A stretch of DNA of 64,000 bases from Luzula sylvatica (lineage: Eukaryota; Streptophyta; Magnoliopsida; Poales; Juncaceae): NCBI GenBank assembly GCA_946800325.1, contig OX326958.1, positions 21,340,414 through 21,404,413 on the forward strand. The letters run 5' to 3'. Of the stretch, positions 25,964 to 36,108 are shown in pieces; the stretch's first letter is position 1; each line of letters opens with the position of its first letter. Position numbers and translations under genes: made by a program. The notes below the pieces were generated by a model. It was not told the origin of the DNA. It ran no database searches and saw only the letters and a list, made by a program, of their open reading frames with translations.

Positions 25964-26696
25964 AGGCGAGTGAAAGATGATTATTTCTTCAAAAGTGCAG
26001 AAAACATTTCGTTCTTTTGTGAAGGTAAGTGAATTCTTTTTCTTTTAATTGAAATGTATTTTGAAATTTGAAATCGAAATGGTAATTTTGTGGTTAGAAT
26101 TTACAGAAAACATTTGGAGAAGATGGAAGTCTGAAACAATCAAAGGAACTCTCTATTAACAAAGTTGGGAATGATAATTTCTCATGTTTATCATAATTTT
26201 GGAACCTTTAAATATTTTTTGCAACTTTAATGTGTTAACTTCTCAATTCTTTCCATCTTTTCCCATTATAACAGCATTACACGAATTTGATCCAATTGTC
26301 AAAAAAATTTGTTTTTCTGAGAAGATCAAAGGCCTATTGTCTTCTTTAAACTATAAGAGACCTTCTCCCATTCAATCCGTGTATATTTTTAAGGTATATC
26401 AATTTTGCAAAAAATACTAACTTTATTTGTGGATTTTGCAAAATGCCCCCTCTCTTATTTACATTATAATCTGTAGTAGTGTAGTGTGTTAATTATCATA
26501 AAAATCACTTAAATTTGGCTAAATAATTAACTAATTTTTATGATGAAACGGAACAACCAGGTATAGGTGGAGTAGTGGTACGGCACCAAGACAATTCATA
26601 TTTACAGTACCAACTTCTTGTACCGGTCTTTGCCTTTCACTTGAAGACGCAACCATTCAAAATGGTTGTCTTTGGGCCATACCTGGTTCACACAAA
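25964..26696 (+). pseudogene. Captured fragment of a phytanoyl-CoA dioxygenase (PhyH) family gene
   Basis: Four exon-like blocks read as consecutive parts of a plant PhyH-family 2-oxoglutarate/Fe(II) oxygenase. These are 25964-26024 (DDYFFKSAENISFFCE), 26107-26172 (TFGEDGSLKQSKELSINKVG), 26275-26393 ([19 protein letters not shown], then [14 protein letters not shown]) and 26554-26696 ([13 protein letters not shown], then [19 protein letters not shown]). The HQD pair is the iron-binding His-x-Asp expected in the family. The gene is dead: the fourth block is frameshifted after HQDNSYL, the second lacks a GT donor, the fourth lacks an AG acceptor, and both ends of the protein are missing. The intact parent should be elsewhere in the genome. 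Confidence 0.85.
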
Positions 26697-27524
26697 AGTA
26701 TGTACCTATCTATTCCCCTTTTAAGTATCTTATGCAATGTTCCGATGGCTTTTCTGGAGTTATTTTCTCCATGATTGCTAACGAAACCTGCTTGAGTGGC
26801 GCTTCTTTTAGAAGGTCATTATTATTTTATTTTGCTTAAGATATTAATTGTTCTTTCTAAAAAGTTGTTATTTCTTTTCCGGTACAATAGTTTTTTCCAA
26901 TTTTTCAAAAATATGTAGGGGTTTTGCAGTTTAATTTTATGCCTAAAGACTTTCTCGAACAAATGCTTTTCAGGATGTTTCATTTGGAATTTTCAATGAT
27001 ACAAAAGGGGTATTTGCAATCTGACCCAGCTTATACTCATATAAGTTTATTTTAGTATGTTTGTTTTTAGAAGGACCTTTTTGCAATTTCCAGGAACGTA
27101 TAGGGATTCTTTGCAATTCAATTTTAGACATAGTAACTTTGTTTTTCGATTCAATTGTACCCCCAAATTTAATCAGTTTCTATTATTTTCCATTATATAG
27201 AGGCTATTTTTAATTTAATTTTACTCAAAAAAATTTATTTTGGGCAATTTTCAATTTTCCCGAACTCAATTTTGTTATTTGTGCAATTTAATTTAAGGCA
27301 GAATGTTCTTTCTTCTATTTTAATAATATATATTGTTTGTTTTGCAATTTAATTCTATATTTTAATAATATATGTGTAATTTAATTTTAGTCCAAAAAAT
27401 TAATTTGGGCAATTCCTTAACTCAAATTTTTTTTTTTGCGAAGGTTATTTCTGCAATTTAATTTAAGGCAGAATGTTCTTTCTGCTATTTTTAAGTTAAT
27501 ATTGGGGTGATTTTGTTTTTTCAG

Positions 27525-28270
27525 CTGTGGTGTTGATGTTATTCAACGACACGGAAAAGTTGAGTTTGCAAGATATAAAGGATTTGACTAATATTGACGA
27601 TAAAGAATTTAGGCGAACTCTTCAGTCACTTGCTTGTGGAAAAGTTAGGGTTCTTCAAAAGGTAATAAAAACTTCAATTTGTTTGAATTTTGGATATAAT
27701 TTTTTATTTATTTGATTTTTTTTTTTGGATGCCAAAAGGGAAGGATGTAGAGGACGGTGGTTTGTTTGTATTTAATGAAGAATTATCTGCCCCTCTTTAC
27801 TGCATTAAGGTAAATACTACAGTAACTTTGCTTCTTATATGGACTTTGAGTGCAAAAATTGTCAGCTAAAATGGGGAATTTCAGGTGAATGCAATTCAAA
27901 TGAAAAAAATGGTCGAAGCAAACACGAGCACTACTGCACTACTGAGAGAGTCTTTCAAAATCGCCAGTAACATGTCTATTATTAAATTCTTTAATTTCAT
28001 ATTTTGGAGGGGTATATATGATATTTTCAAATATCATTGATTAGATCTTGCATTATTAATTTTATTTGTTTATTTCAGGTTGACACGGCTATTGTTCGTA
28101 TGACGAGAAAAGTGCAGAGTTATACACATTTAATAACCGAGCTATTCCAATAGGTATGATTAAAATAATATTTTTTCAAATTTTGTTTTCTCCATTATTC
28201 TATAAATATATAGGCAATATTTTTGTTGGTTTATTTTCAGTTGAAATTTCCAATAAAGCCTGCAGATATA
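27525..28270 (+). pseudogene. CUL4: Captured fragment of CUL4 (cullin 4), C-terminal winged-helix/neddylation region
   Basis: The exon blocks match the C-terminus of plant CUL4, the scaffold of CRL4 ubiquitin ligases. They are 27525-27661 (VVLMLFNDTEKLSLQDIKDL, then RRTLQSLACGKVRVLQK), 27729-27809 (PKGKDVEDGG, then NEELSAPLYCIK), 27885 to about 27970 (VNAIQMKKMVEANTSTT), 28079-28153 (VDTAIVRM, then LITELFQ) and 28241 to about 28270 (LKFPIKPAD). Introns are kept, so it was captured as DNA. Lesions: the second block has no AG acceptor, an 8-bp tandem duplication CACTACTG shifts the third, the third has a stop where Tyr is expected, the fourth has lost two codons and has a Gln-to-stop change, and the final helix is cut off before the end of the protein. 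Confidence 0.9.
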
Positions 28271-28386
28271 AATTTTTTTTGCTGACTATTGTCTTTTATC
28301 GGCCTCAGGTCGTGTCATCATTGATTGTGTAAAATATTCATTGGACTATAACTCTCATTCAATTTGTATGGGATGTACATTTTAAA

Positions 28387-29236
28387 GGGAAATTTTCAAA
28401 AAAATCCCTATCTTTTTTGGATATTCTAAAAAACTCCCTATCTTTTTGGAAACTCCAAAAAACCTCCTTTACCAAAGTTTTATTTTCAAATACCACCCTA
28501 TAGGGGTTAAATCTAACCATTGATGATGTTAAAAAAAAAATTGACCAAAATACCCTTCTATTTTCATATGTATATTTTTGTTATTTTTTCATTAATTTTA
28601 TTAGTTTTAAGAAAATTCATAAATAATTTTTAACATATAATGATTTCACAAAAATAAAATTATTAAATGTTGTGTTTGTATAATTTTAATATTTCTTTTA
28701 TTATTCATGAAAAACTAACATCAGATAATAATAAAATAAACATCTTGAAAATATAGTGATAGAAAAATATTTATTTTCGTTCTACTTTTATGTATGTTTT
28801 TAATAGATTCATGATATTTTAATTTTTAAATATTTGCAAGGTGTTTTTTTAATATTATTGTTCATCTTATTATTATTTTATGTTATTTTTTCAGTAAAAA
28901 AATATGAAAGTCAAATATATATAATGTATGAAATATTAAAATTATATAAATATAACATATGATAATTATTTTTTAAAAATTATTATAAGCTAAAAAAAAA
29001 TTAGGATTTTTTTAAAATTAATATAAATAACAAAAACATTATTTTAATTACTAAATATGTAAAAAGAAGGGTATTTTTGTCATAAAAAAATATTTAACAC
29101 CATCCATTGTTAATTTTAACCTCATAGGAGGATATTTGAAAATAAAAGTTTGGTAGAAGGGTTTTTTGGAGTTTCCAAAAAGATAGGAGTTTTTTTGAAT
29201 ATCCAAAAAAGATAGGGGGTTTTTTGAAAATTTCCC
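28387..29236. mobile_element. MULE-type MITE nested in the Helitron
   Basis: The termini GGGAAATTTTCAAAAAA and TTTTTTGAAAATTTCCC are inverted, and similarity continues inward for well over 60 bp on each arm (CCCTATCTTTTTGGA type). A perfect 9-bp duplication CATTTTAAA flanks it at 28378-28386 and 29237-29245, the length made by Mutator-like transposases. The interior is AT-rich and non-coding. Its position between the CUL4 fragment and the Helitron 3' hairpin means it was acquired by the Helitron or inserted later. Confidence 0.85.
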
Positions 29237-29791
29237 CATTTTAAATCTATGTTGCGTGATATCTACAATATATATGATTGTACTATGTGGTCAATGATAA
29301 TAAACTTTTTAATAATGTTAGTACTATTTTAATATTGTTATGTTTATTGTTATTAAAAAGATTATGTTTATTTGACTGTAATGTGTAATTATTGCTAGGA
29401 AAAAAATTGGACCATGCCGCAGCGAAGCGCGGTAATTTTCCTAGTGAATTAGTAATTTTCGAAGGACTTTTCAACAGCATCAATTCACACACACACACAA
29501 ATTCGAATAGTTCACACAAAAAAATTTAAAAAGGGATATCTTCATAAGAGAAAATTGATCCAACTTAAGATATGCACATGTGAGATAAATTTATTAATGT
29601 TAATACAGACATACCTTCGGATTCGGGAGTGGACTGAGGAGTTGCTTTTTCAACACTAGACAAGATTAAGAGAATTATTTTCAATGACACCACAAATCCT
29701 TTCATCACTAAACTCTCTCTCTCTCTCTCTCCTACTTGGGGGTGTTGATATAAAGTTCCGTTTGGGGAGAAGAGAAGGAAGTTGAAGGGAT

Positions 29792-29801
29792 GGATTTTAT
29801 A
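29792..29801 (-). promoter_or_regulatory. Candidate TATA box of the copy 1 kinase gene
   Basis: TATAAAATCC on the minus strand lies about 90 bp upstream of the ATG at 29705, and a CT/GA-rich leader lies between them. Copy 2 has TATAAATCC at the equivalent place (63778-63786). Position and conservation support it; no transcript data are available. Confidence 0.45.
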
Positions 29802-29866
29802 CATATATACCAGAAAAAAATCGTAAAATAAATATAGGTGAAGAAGAAAATAGACATGTTCAGACT

Positions 29867-30860
29867 CAGGCCCGGTCCTGTTATTTTGGAGGCTTATGAC
29901 GAACACCATCACATGATTTCGAAAAAAATATATTCAAAAACAATTGTGAAAATGAAAATTGTAAAATAATTTTAAAACTCAACTTGATTCTTATAAATAT
30001 GACATATATGCACACAACAATCGAAGGCTGCGCATTGCACTAATTCTTAGACATTTCAAACACCTTTAAATTTTATTTTGGATATTTCATCAAGCACCTT
30101 GGACAATATTCTGAAAAAATATTTTTCTCTACACATAGACCTTTCATAAAAATAGATGATTTGCATTGCACTACATCATTGATATACACCATAAAAATCA
30201 ATTACTCAAAACAAAAATCTTCCATAATCATGTTTACTTTCTATCTTAAACATTTCATCGAACACATTGACTACGACATGTAAAAAATATACTTTTCTAT
30301 GAATAATTTTCTCATAAGAATAATTGTCTTGCACTATACCATTGTAATAAGATATTAAACTCAGTTTTGGAAATACAAATTCATGTTTCTATTTTATGTT
30401 AGACATTTCATCGAACACCTTGAACATGACCCGTTATTTTTTTTTCTCAACACATAACCATTCTAAAAAAATGGAGACCTCGCATTGCACTACATCATTG
30501 ATATAACCATAAAAACCTATTGCTCAAAATAAAAATCTCCATAATCATGTTTACATTATATCTTAAACATTTCATCGAACACCTTGACTACGACATGTAA
30601 AAACATATTTTTCTATAAATTTCTCATAAAAATGATTTCCTTGCATTATATCATTGCAATAGCATATTAAACTCATTTTTTGAAATATAAATTCATCAAA
30701 ATTATGTTTGTATTTCGTGTTAGACATTTCATCGAACACGTTGAATACGGTCCGTTATTTTTTTTTTCTCAACACATAAACATTCCAAAAAAATGGAGGC
30801 CTCGTATTTTTAGAGGCCCATGACGCCCGCCAAGCCGGCCAATGGCCAGGGCCGGCCCTG
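29867..30860. mobile_element. Non-autonomous hAT element just upstream of the copy 1 kinase gene
   Basis: The ends are CAGGCCCGGTCCTG and GCCGGCCCTG (complement CAGGGCCGGC), typical of a plant hAT group. The flanks TTCAGACT (29859-29866) and TCCAGACT (30861-30868) form an 8-bp duplication with one mismatch. Copy 2 lacks it: there, sequence equal to the flanks is continuous at about 63840-63850. The interior has two or three imperfect ~340-bp repeats containing atttcatcgaacacc and ctcaacacata, with no intact transposase frame. Confidence 0.85.
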
Positions 30861-30915
30861 TCCAGACTCACACACGTGTCATACCTCAGAGACTCAAAAG
30901 TCCCAATTCACATTT

Positions 30916-31960
30916 GTTTACATTATATTATTAACTATTATTTTTGTTATAATAATAATTAATATTTTATTGGTTTCGTGGTTTCGTGGTGGTGCTTGGG
31001 GCGTTATTTTACACACAAATAGAGATGTATGTTTATGAAGCCTTCTACTATGTCTCCTTATTTCCCGCACAATGTCATGACGAAGTCATCTTTTATTAAT
31101 TAATTAATTATCTCTATCAATTAACGATTAATTCATATTTATTAATTTTTGAATATTCTTAATTAATCTTTTATTGGTAGGAACCTTAATTACATATTAA
31201 ATTTCTAGAAACTATAAATTAATTGTTAATTAACTTTTCTAATTGAGATGTTAATCATGAATTGGTGGGGAAAATGGAGAGGGGGGGATATAATTTTCCT
31301 ATGCTTATTAGGACATGCATTTTATGAGTTTGCCCTCCATGTTCACGTGTCGGTAGAAGAACAATGCATAATAATTTGATTATTGTTATTATTTTAACTG
31401 CATTTTGTTCATTCTATTCACATTCTGTTTATCATCTAAGTTATATATATTTTTAATGTATCATACATTTTAGATGTATGTTTTATCTTTTTGCTTGTAA
31501 ATTTATATTTTTTAAATGTATGTTATATGTTATACAATTATATACATAAGATTTATGTTTATGTGTTATATTTTTAAATATATTTTATACTTTTTGCATA
31601 TATGATGTATTTTTTTAAATATACAATACATGTTATATTATTTACATGTATGATACATATTTATTTGTTATATTTTTTTAAATTTATCATATGCATTTGA
31701 GATGCATGATATTTCTTTTTATAATACAATACATAGTATTTTTTTTATATGTATGATATGTTTTTATGTATGTATGATGCAAATTGTTAAGATGTACTTT
31801 TAAGATATATATTTTGTATAAAATATTATATCATTTTTTGCAGTGTGTATTAGGAGTGCACAAATATGATCAAAATTAGAAAAAATCAAACTATCTCATG
31901 TCGTGTTCTTATTGATGTCGTGCACACAGAGTGGTGTAGTCCATCTCTCATTATAAGTAT
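30916..31960. other. AT-rich spacer, nothing recognised
   Basis: Mostly AT-rich, with repeated phrases such as tatgttatat and atgtatgatac from 31440 to 31800. No gene, RNA or complete element was seen. Confidence 0.5.
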
Positions 31961-31989
31961 GTAGTCTCCATGGAGTGCTCTAGCGCATG

Positions 31990-32420
31990 TAGTAATGAAC
32001 CTATGTTATTTGCCAAGGAGTCGACATACCATCCATATTGCTTATGCTATTGGCGGCTTATGCTATTGGCGGGTTTTCATGAACACCTCAGCGAAAGTCT
32101 AACCCATACCCGAATACCTATAATGAAGGATGGAGAGATCATCCTAACTTCCGTTGGAGCAACCAAGAGAAGAAACATTATAACCCACCAAGAGAAGAAA
32201 CATCCTAACTTCCGTTTGCGATCTTTTCAACCGAACTCAGAGATGCAAGAGCTGCGAGATATGAAGAAAACCCTTGTTTCCAGCACTGTAACCATGCAAA
32301 CTGAGATGAAAAGTTTCAAGCGGGGAACAAGAGGAGCTATCCATAATCTGGAAACTCAAGTTGGACGACTAGTCGTCTGTGATCATCTGTCAATCGTCCG
32401 TCAGACCAACCACGTAACGT
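31990..32420 (+). pseudogene. Relic of a Ty3/gypsy-type retrotransposon gag
   Basis: In one frame 32100-32190 reads TYNEGWRDHPNFRWSNQ, the 'W-x-HPNF' motif of plant gypsy gag proteins. Further on, in another frame, comes AIHNLETQVGRLV, also a standard gag phrase (usually 'QNLETQVGQLA'). The two are in different frames, so a frameshift separates them. No protease, reverse transcriptase or LTRs are visible nearby, so this is a small dead fragment. Confidence 0.65.
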
Positions 32421-33815
32421 TACGTGATATATTTTTTTTTATAATATAGCGTGTAATGTTACTTAAATATGTATTACAAAATGTTTAAACGATGTTAAAT
32501 AATATATGATATTTGAGTAAGATAAATGACATTGAAAATTCCGACATCATCGAAAGCAAATCTCACTATATATATATATATATATGGTTGACAATTCTAC
32601 AGAGAACATGATATAATAGTATTCAAAAAGATATATATTAATTTTTACAAAAGTACTTATATATTCAGAATTTTATATTGATATTCAAAAAATCTAACAA
32701 TCATGTAATGATATATATTATTATTCAAAAATGATATTAAATAAAGAGATATTATTCAGAAAGAGATATTCAAAAAAATGTTTAAATGATGTTAAATAAT
32801 AAGTATTACAATTTAAGAACATATCACGCTTTTAAAAAATATGTTTGAACAATATAAACAAAATAATATTTAAATTTCAAAAAAGAAATATTATAATTAA
32901 GAACCATATAATAAAGAGAGAAGGATACGGACCAATTCTTTTTGTGTCCCGGATGAAACGGACACTTCCACTTTGTTGAACACTTGCAATGTGAAATTTC
33001 TTGTAGAGGTTGAATGAACCAACGAAGACAATTGGCTCGTTTATTAGGTTAATTAAATGCAAGTTTTTTGGTTAAAGAGAAATGTACAATTAAAACATGT
33101 ATAAATACTAGATAGAAAGAGACCTTAACTAAGAAATGTACATCCAAAAATCCCGTTCCGTCAGCATGACTATTGCTTAAATATGATATTTGGATGGATT
33201 AATTTTTCTTTGTGATTTGAAATCACATATTTAATTCTGTGGTTAAATTATCGTTTTCATACTGCACGAGTCATAGTCAAATTCAATAAGGGCAAAAACA
33301 ATCAACGGTACAGTTGTTGCAATCAAAACATATGTGGCTGGCCAGTTAGGGTTAGTATGTATAACGAATCAATAGTCTTACTTACCATCCTTGAATCTTG
33401 ATTAATAGAAGAATGGGGAGAATACTCGCCTTATGCGACGAGCATGTTAATTATGTATTGTCATTGTAATACAAATTATATATTTATATGATAATATTAA
33501 TAATATTATTTTAAAAAAATTGAATTCGTTTATTTATGATTATGTATATATCTACGATTATTTTATATTATGATTATAGAAAAACTTATATTAATGTTAC
33601 TGGATAATAATATATAAAGTATAAAATAATTTTGCAAAAAAACATAACAACAAACATTATGTTATTGTTGTTCATAACAAAAAATCAAGATTTCAAGAGT
33701 CCGAAGGTGTTAGAGTTGAAAATAATTTATGAACTTGTTATTTTCTTAACAAACTATGAAAACGTGTGTACTGTCCATTTTTTTTTTCCAATAAACTATG
33801 TGATCCTACAATTCC

Positions 33816-33900
<85 letters not shown>

Positions 33901-34350
33901 CTTTTGCTCAAAATTTACTAGTCAGATCACATTTTCAATTTCCATTCCTTGGATTGAAATTGGAAGGAGCAAAATATACCACATCACTTGTTATTTTCCA
34001 TCCTTTTGATCAAGACAAGGTGTGATTTTAATTTTAATATTTAGTATTATAATTATAATTTTGCTCCAAATGTACTTGCCATGTCAACCCTCTAATTTTA
34101 ATATTTAATTTTAAAACTAATGAAGTGTGCTCTAAGTCCTACTTTCATTTTTCATTAATAAATTTGAACTTTACTCTCTATAAGAGTTTTCTAATTTATT
34201 TATCATAATTTTACAACAAAAATAATTATTGGCAACACGGCCACAAAACATTTGCAGAATGATGACACATTGAATTACATAGCTAAATTAAATTATAATA
34301 ATACTTTTCCTTGAGCTCACCATGGCGGTGATTTAGTAGCCGCGTGATAT
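32421..34350. other. AT-rich spacer with an (AT)n tract at 33821-33898
   Basis: Apart from the ~78-bp (AT)n microsatellite and shorter AT runs near 32570, only low-complexity AT-rich sequence was seen. The open frames here are produced by the repeat. Confidence 0.6.
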
Positions 34351-34358
34351 GACATGAT

Positions 34359-34905
34359 CTATGTTACGCGGATACTTAAAAAATACAGAAGTATCCTGAG
34401 CATACGCGTATCCGATACGGATACGGGTGCGATACGGCTAGTATACGTATCGGATACGCCACGTGGCGTATCCGAATATTTTAATATTTATTTTTTTCGG
34501 ATACGGCGGGGATACGACAGGATACGGCTGTGGATACGTCCATGATACGGCTGGGATACTTCGGCCTATTATATATTTTGGCCCATAATATTTTTAAATA
34601 AATTATATAGGATACTTCTAGGATACTTCTAGATTAGTTCTAAAATATTTCTAGAACAAGTTTATGATAGTTTTATGATACTTGTATTGTTTGCTTGATA
34701 TTATTTATTGTCATGATATTTAATTTAAAAATATTATTAATTTATTATTTAATTTATTACTTATTTATTAATTATATATAATATAAATATATTAAATTAA
34801 TAATTATATAGCCGTATCCGTATCCGTGATTTTTTGAAAATTGTCGTATCGCCGTATCCGTATCGTATCGGATACGCTACCCGTATCCGTATCCGTGCAA
34901 CATAG
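34359..34905. mobile_element. Second GGATAC-rich hAT-like MITE
   Basis: The ends are CTATGTTACGCGGATAC and GTATCCGTGCAACATAG, matching the element at 5810-6286. The flanks are a different perfect 8-bp duplication, GACATGAT, at 34351-34358 and 34906-34913. Two sites with independent, exact duplications define the family boundaries. The interior differs in length and sequence from the first element, while the GGATAC-rich arms are shared. Confidence 0.88.
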
Positions 34906-34971
34906 GACATGATATATTATACAGTAAATTAATTTCTTCACTAATTCACTAATTAATTTATTATTTTTTTA

Positions 34972-35963
34972 GAACTTTCCAAATAACCGTATACTTTTCT
35001 GAATTTAAAAAAAAAATCCACTTCTTGCATACTCCAAAAAAAACTCTTTTCCCAAACTATTCATTTTCATATACTTTTCATATAGGACATTTCACAAAAT
35101 ACCCCTATATTTTTGACATTTAGTTCTATTACACACTTTTGTATTATTTTATTAATTTAAAAATCTTCATAAATATTTTGTAACATATATTAATTTCAAA
35201 AAATTATATGTCGTATACATAATTTTAATATTTTATTTATTCTGTATTTTGTCATATTAATTTAGCATAAAATAGCATATAAAATAAACAACGACATACA
35301 AACTTATTTTTGAAAATATCCTGACAAAATAATGCAACTGTATTTGTTATTAACTCTCAATAATTGGCAATAAAATTTAGTTGCAAAAATAGTATTTCTA
35401 GCCAAAGTATGTATTGTGGCTACTTTTAATTCTGCAACTAGTTGATTTCAGCATCTAGTTTTATTTCAACAAATAATATTATGAACAATGAATGAACATT
35501 AAAACTGAGTGCTAAAATAATATTATATTTTTAATTTTTTAACTACTTCGAATTTATTGGAATAAAATATCATTTAGTATGTATTTTTTATTTTCCAGAA
35601 ATTTGTATTATTACTTTTCCCGTAACTTTTAGAGAAATTTATATTATTATTATTTAAAAAAATTATTACTAATATATTAATATTAATAAACTATTTATTA
35701 TTATTAAAATTATTAAATTTTTTTATTTTCATAAAGTATTTATTATTATTATTATTAATATTATTAAGAATAAAAAAATACTTGAAAGGTAATTTGGTCA
35801 TATTGAAAATATAGCATTTTAATTAAATTAATTTAATGGTAATTTGATGGTAGAGGGTTAGTTGAAAATGAAAAGTTTGGGAGAGGGATATTTTTGGAGT
35901 TTTGAAGAAGTTGGAGTTTTTTTTAATATTAAGAAAAGTTATGATTTTTTTTTGAAATTGCCC
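34972..35963. mobile_element. Probable MULE-like MITE, related to 28387-29236
   Basis: The right end, read inward, is GGGCAATTTCAAAAAAAAAT and continues into CTCCAACTTCTTC. The left arm has the matching, diverged ATCCACTTCTTGCATACTCC and CTTTTCCCAAACT phrases. The target duplication is unclear because the flanks are T-rich. The interior is AT-rich and non-coding. Confidence 0.5.
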
Positions 35964-36108
35964 TTGTTTTTTATTTCATATATTTTTTATTTGAGAATTT
36001 AGCAAATAGCAAGACAATTGTATACCTCTTTATTACTACAGTTGTACACATAATTCATAAGATAAAGGGTAACAAAATAAAGTTTTGCCCATTAGTTGAG
36101 AGCATCCT

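Larger units (their letters stand above)
24829..29444 (+). mobile_element. Helitron carrying fragments of a PhyH-family gene and CUL4, inserted in intron 1 of copy 1
   Basis: The 5' end reads TCCTTATATAATAA and follows an A. The 3' end has a short GC hairpin (CCGC 29417-29420 / GCGG 29429-29432), eight bases, then CTAG (29441-29444) followed by T. Copy 2 has the near-empty site at about 63420-63430, where A-rich sequence runs straight into tgaattag. These are Helitron hallmarks: TC start, hairpin, CTRR end, insertion between A and T, no target duplication. The cargo is a decayed phytanoyl-CoA dioxygenase-like segment (25964-26696) and a decayed cullin-4 segment (27525-28270), both plus-strand with introns, so captured as genomic DNA. 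Positions 24890-25170 may hold a third piece. No RepHel is present, so it is non-autonomous. It lies antisense to the host kinase gene. Confidence 0.85.

Noticed and set aside
26275..26393. A DEAD-box helicase Q motif (YKRPSPIQ)
   Set aside because: The preceding and following blocks ([32 protein letters not shown]) fit a PhyH-family oxygenase in the right order, so the short Q-motif likeness is chance.
33632..34009. A 125-codon frame
   Set aside because: Its centre is the (AT)n tract at 33821-33898 and the rest is AT-rich filler.
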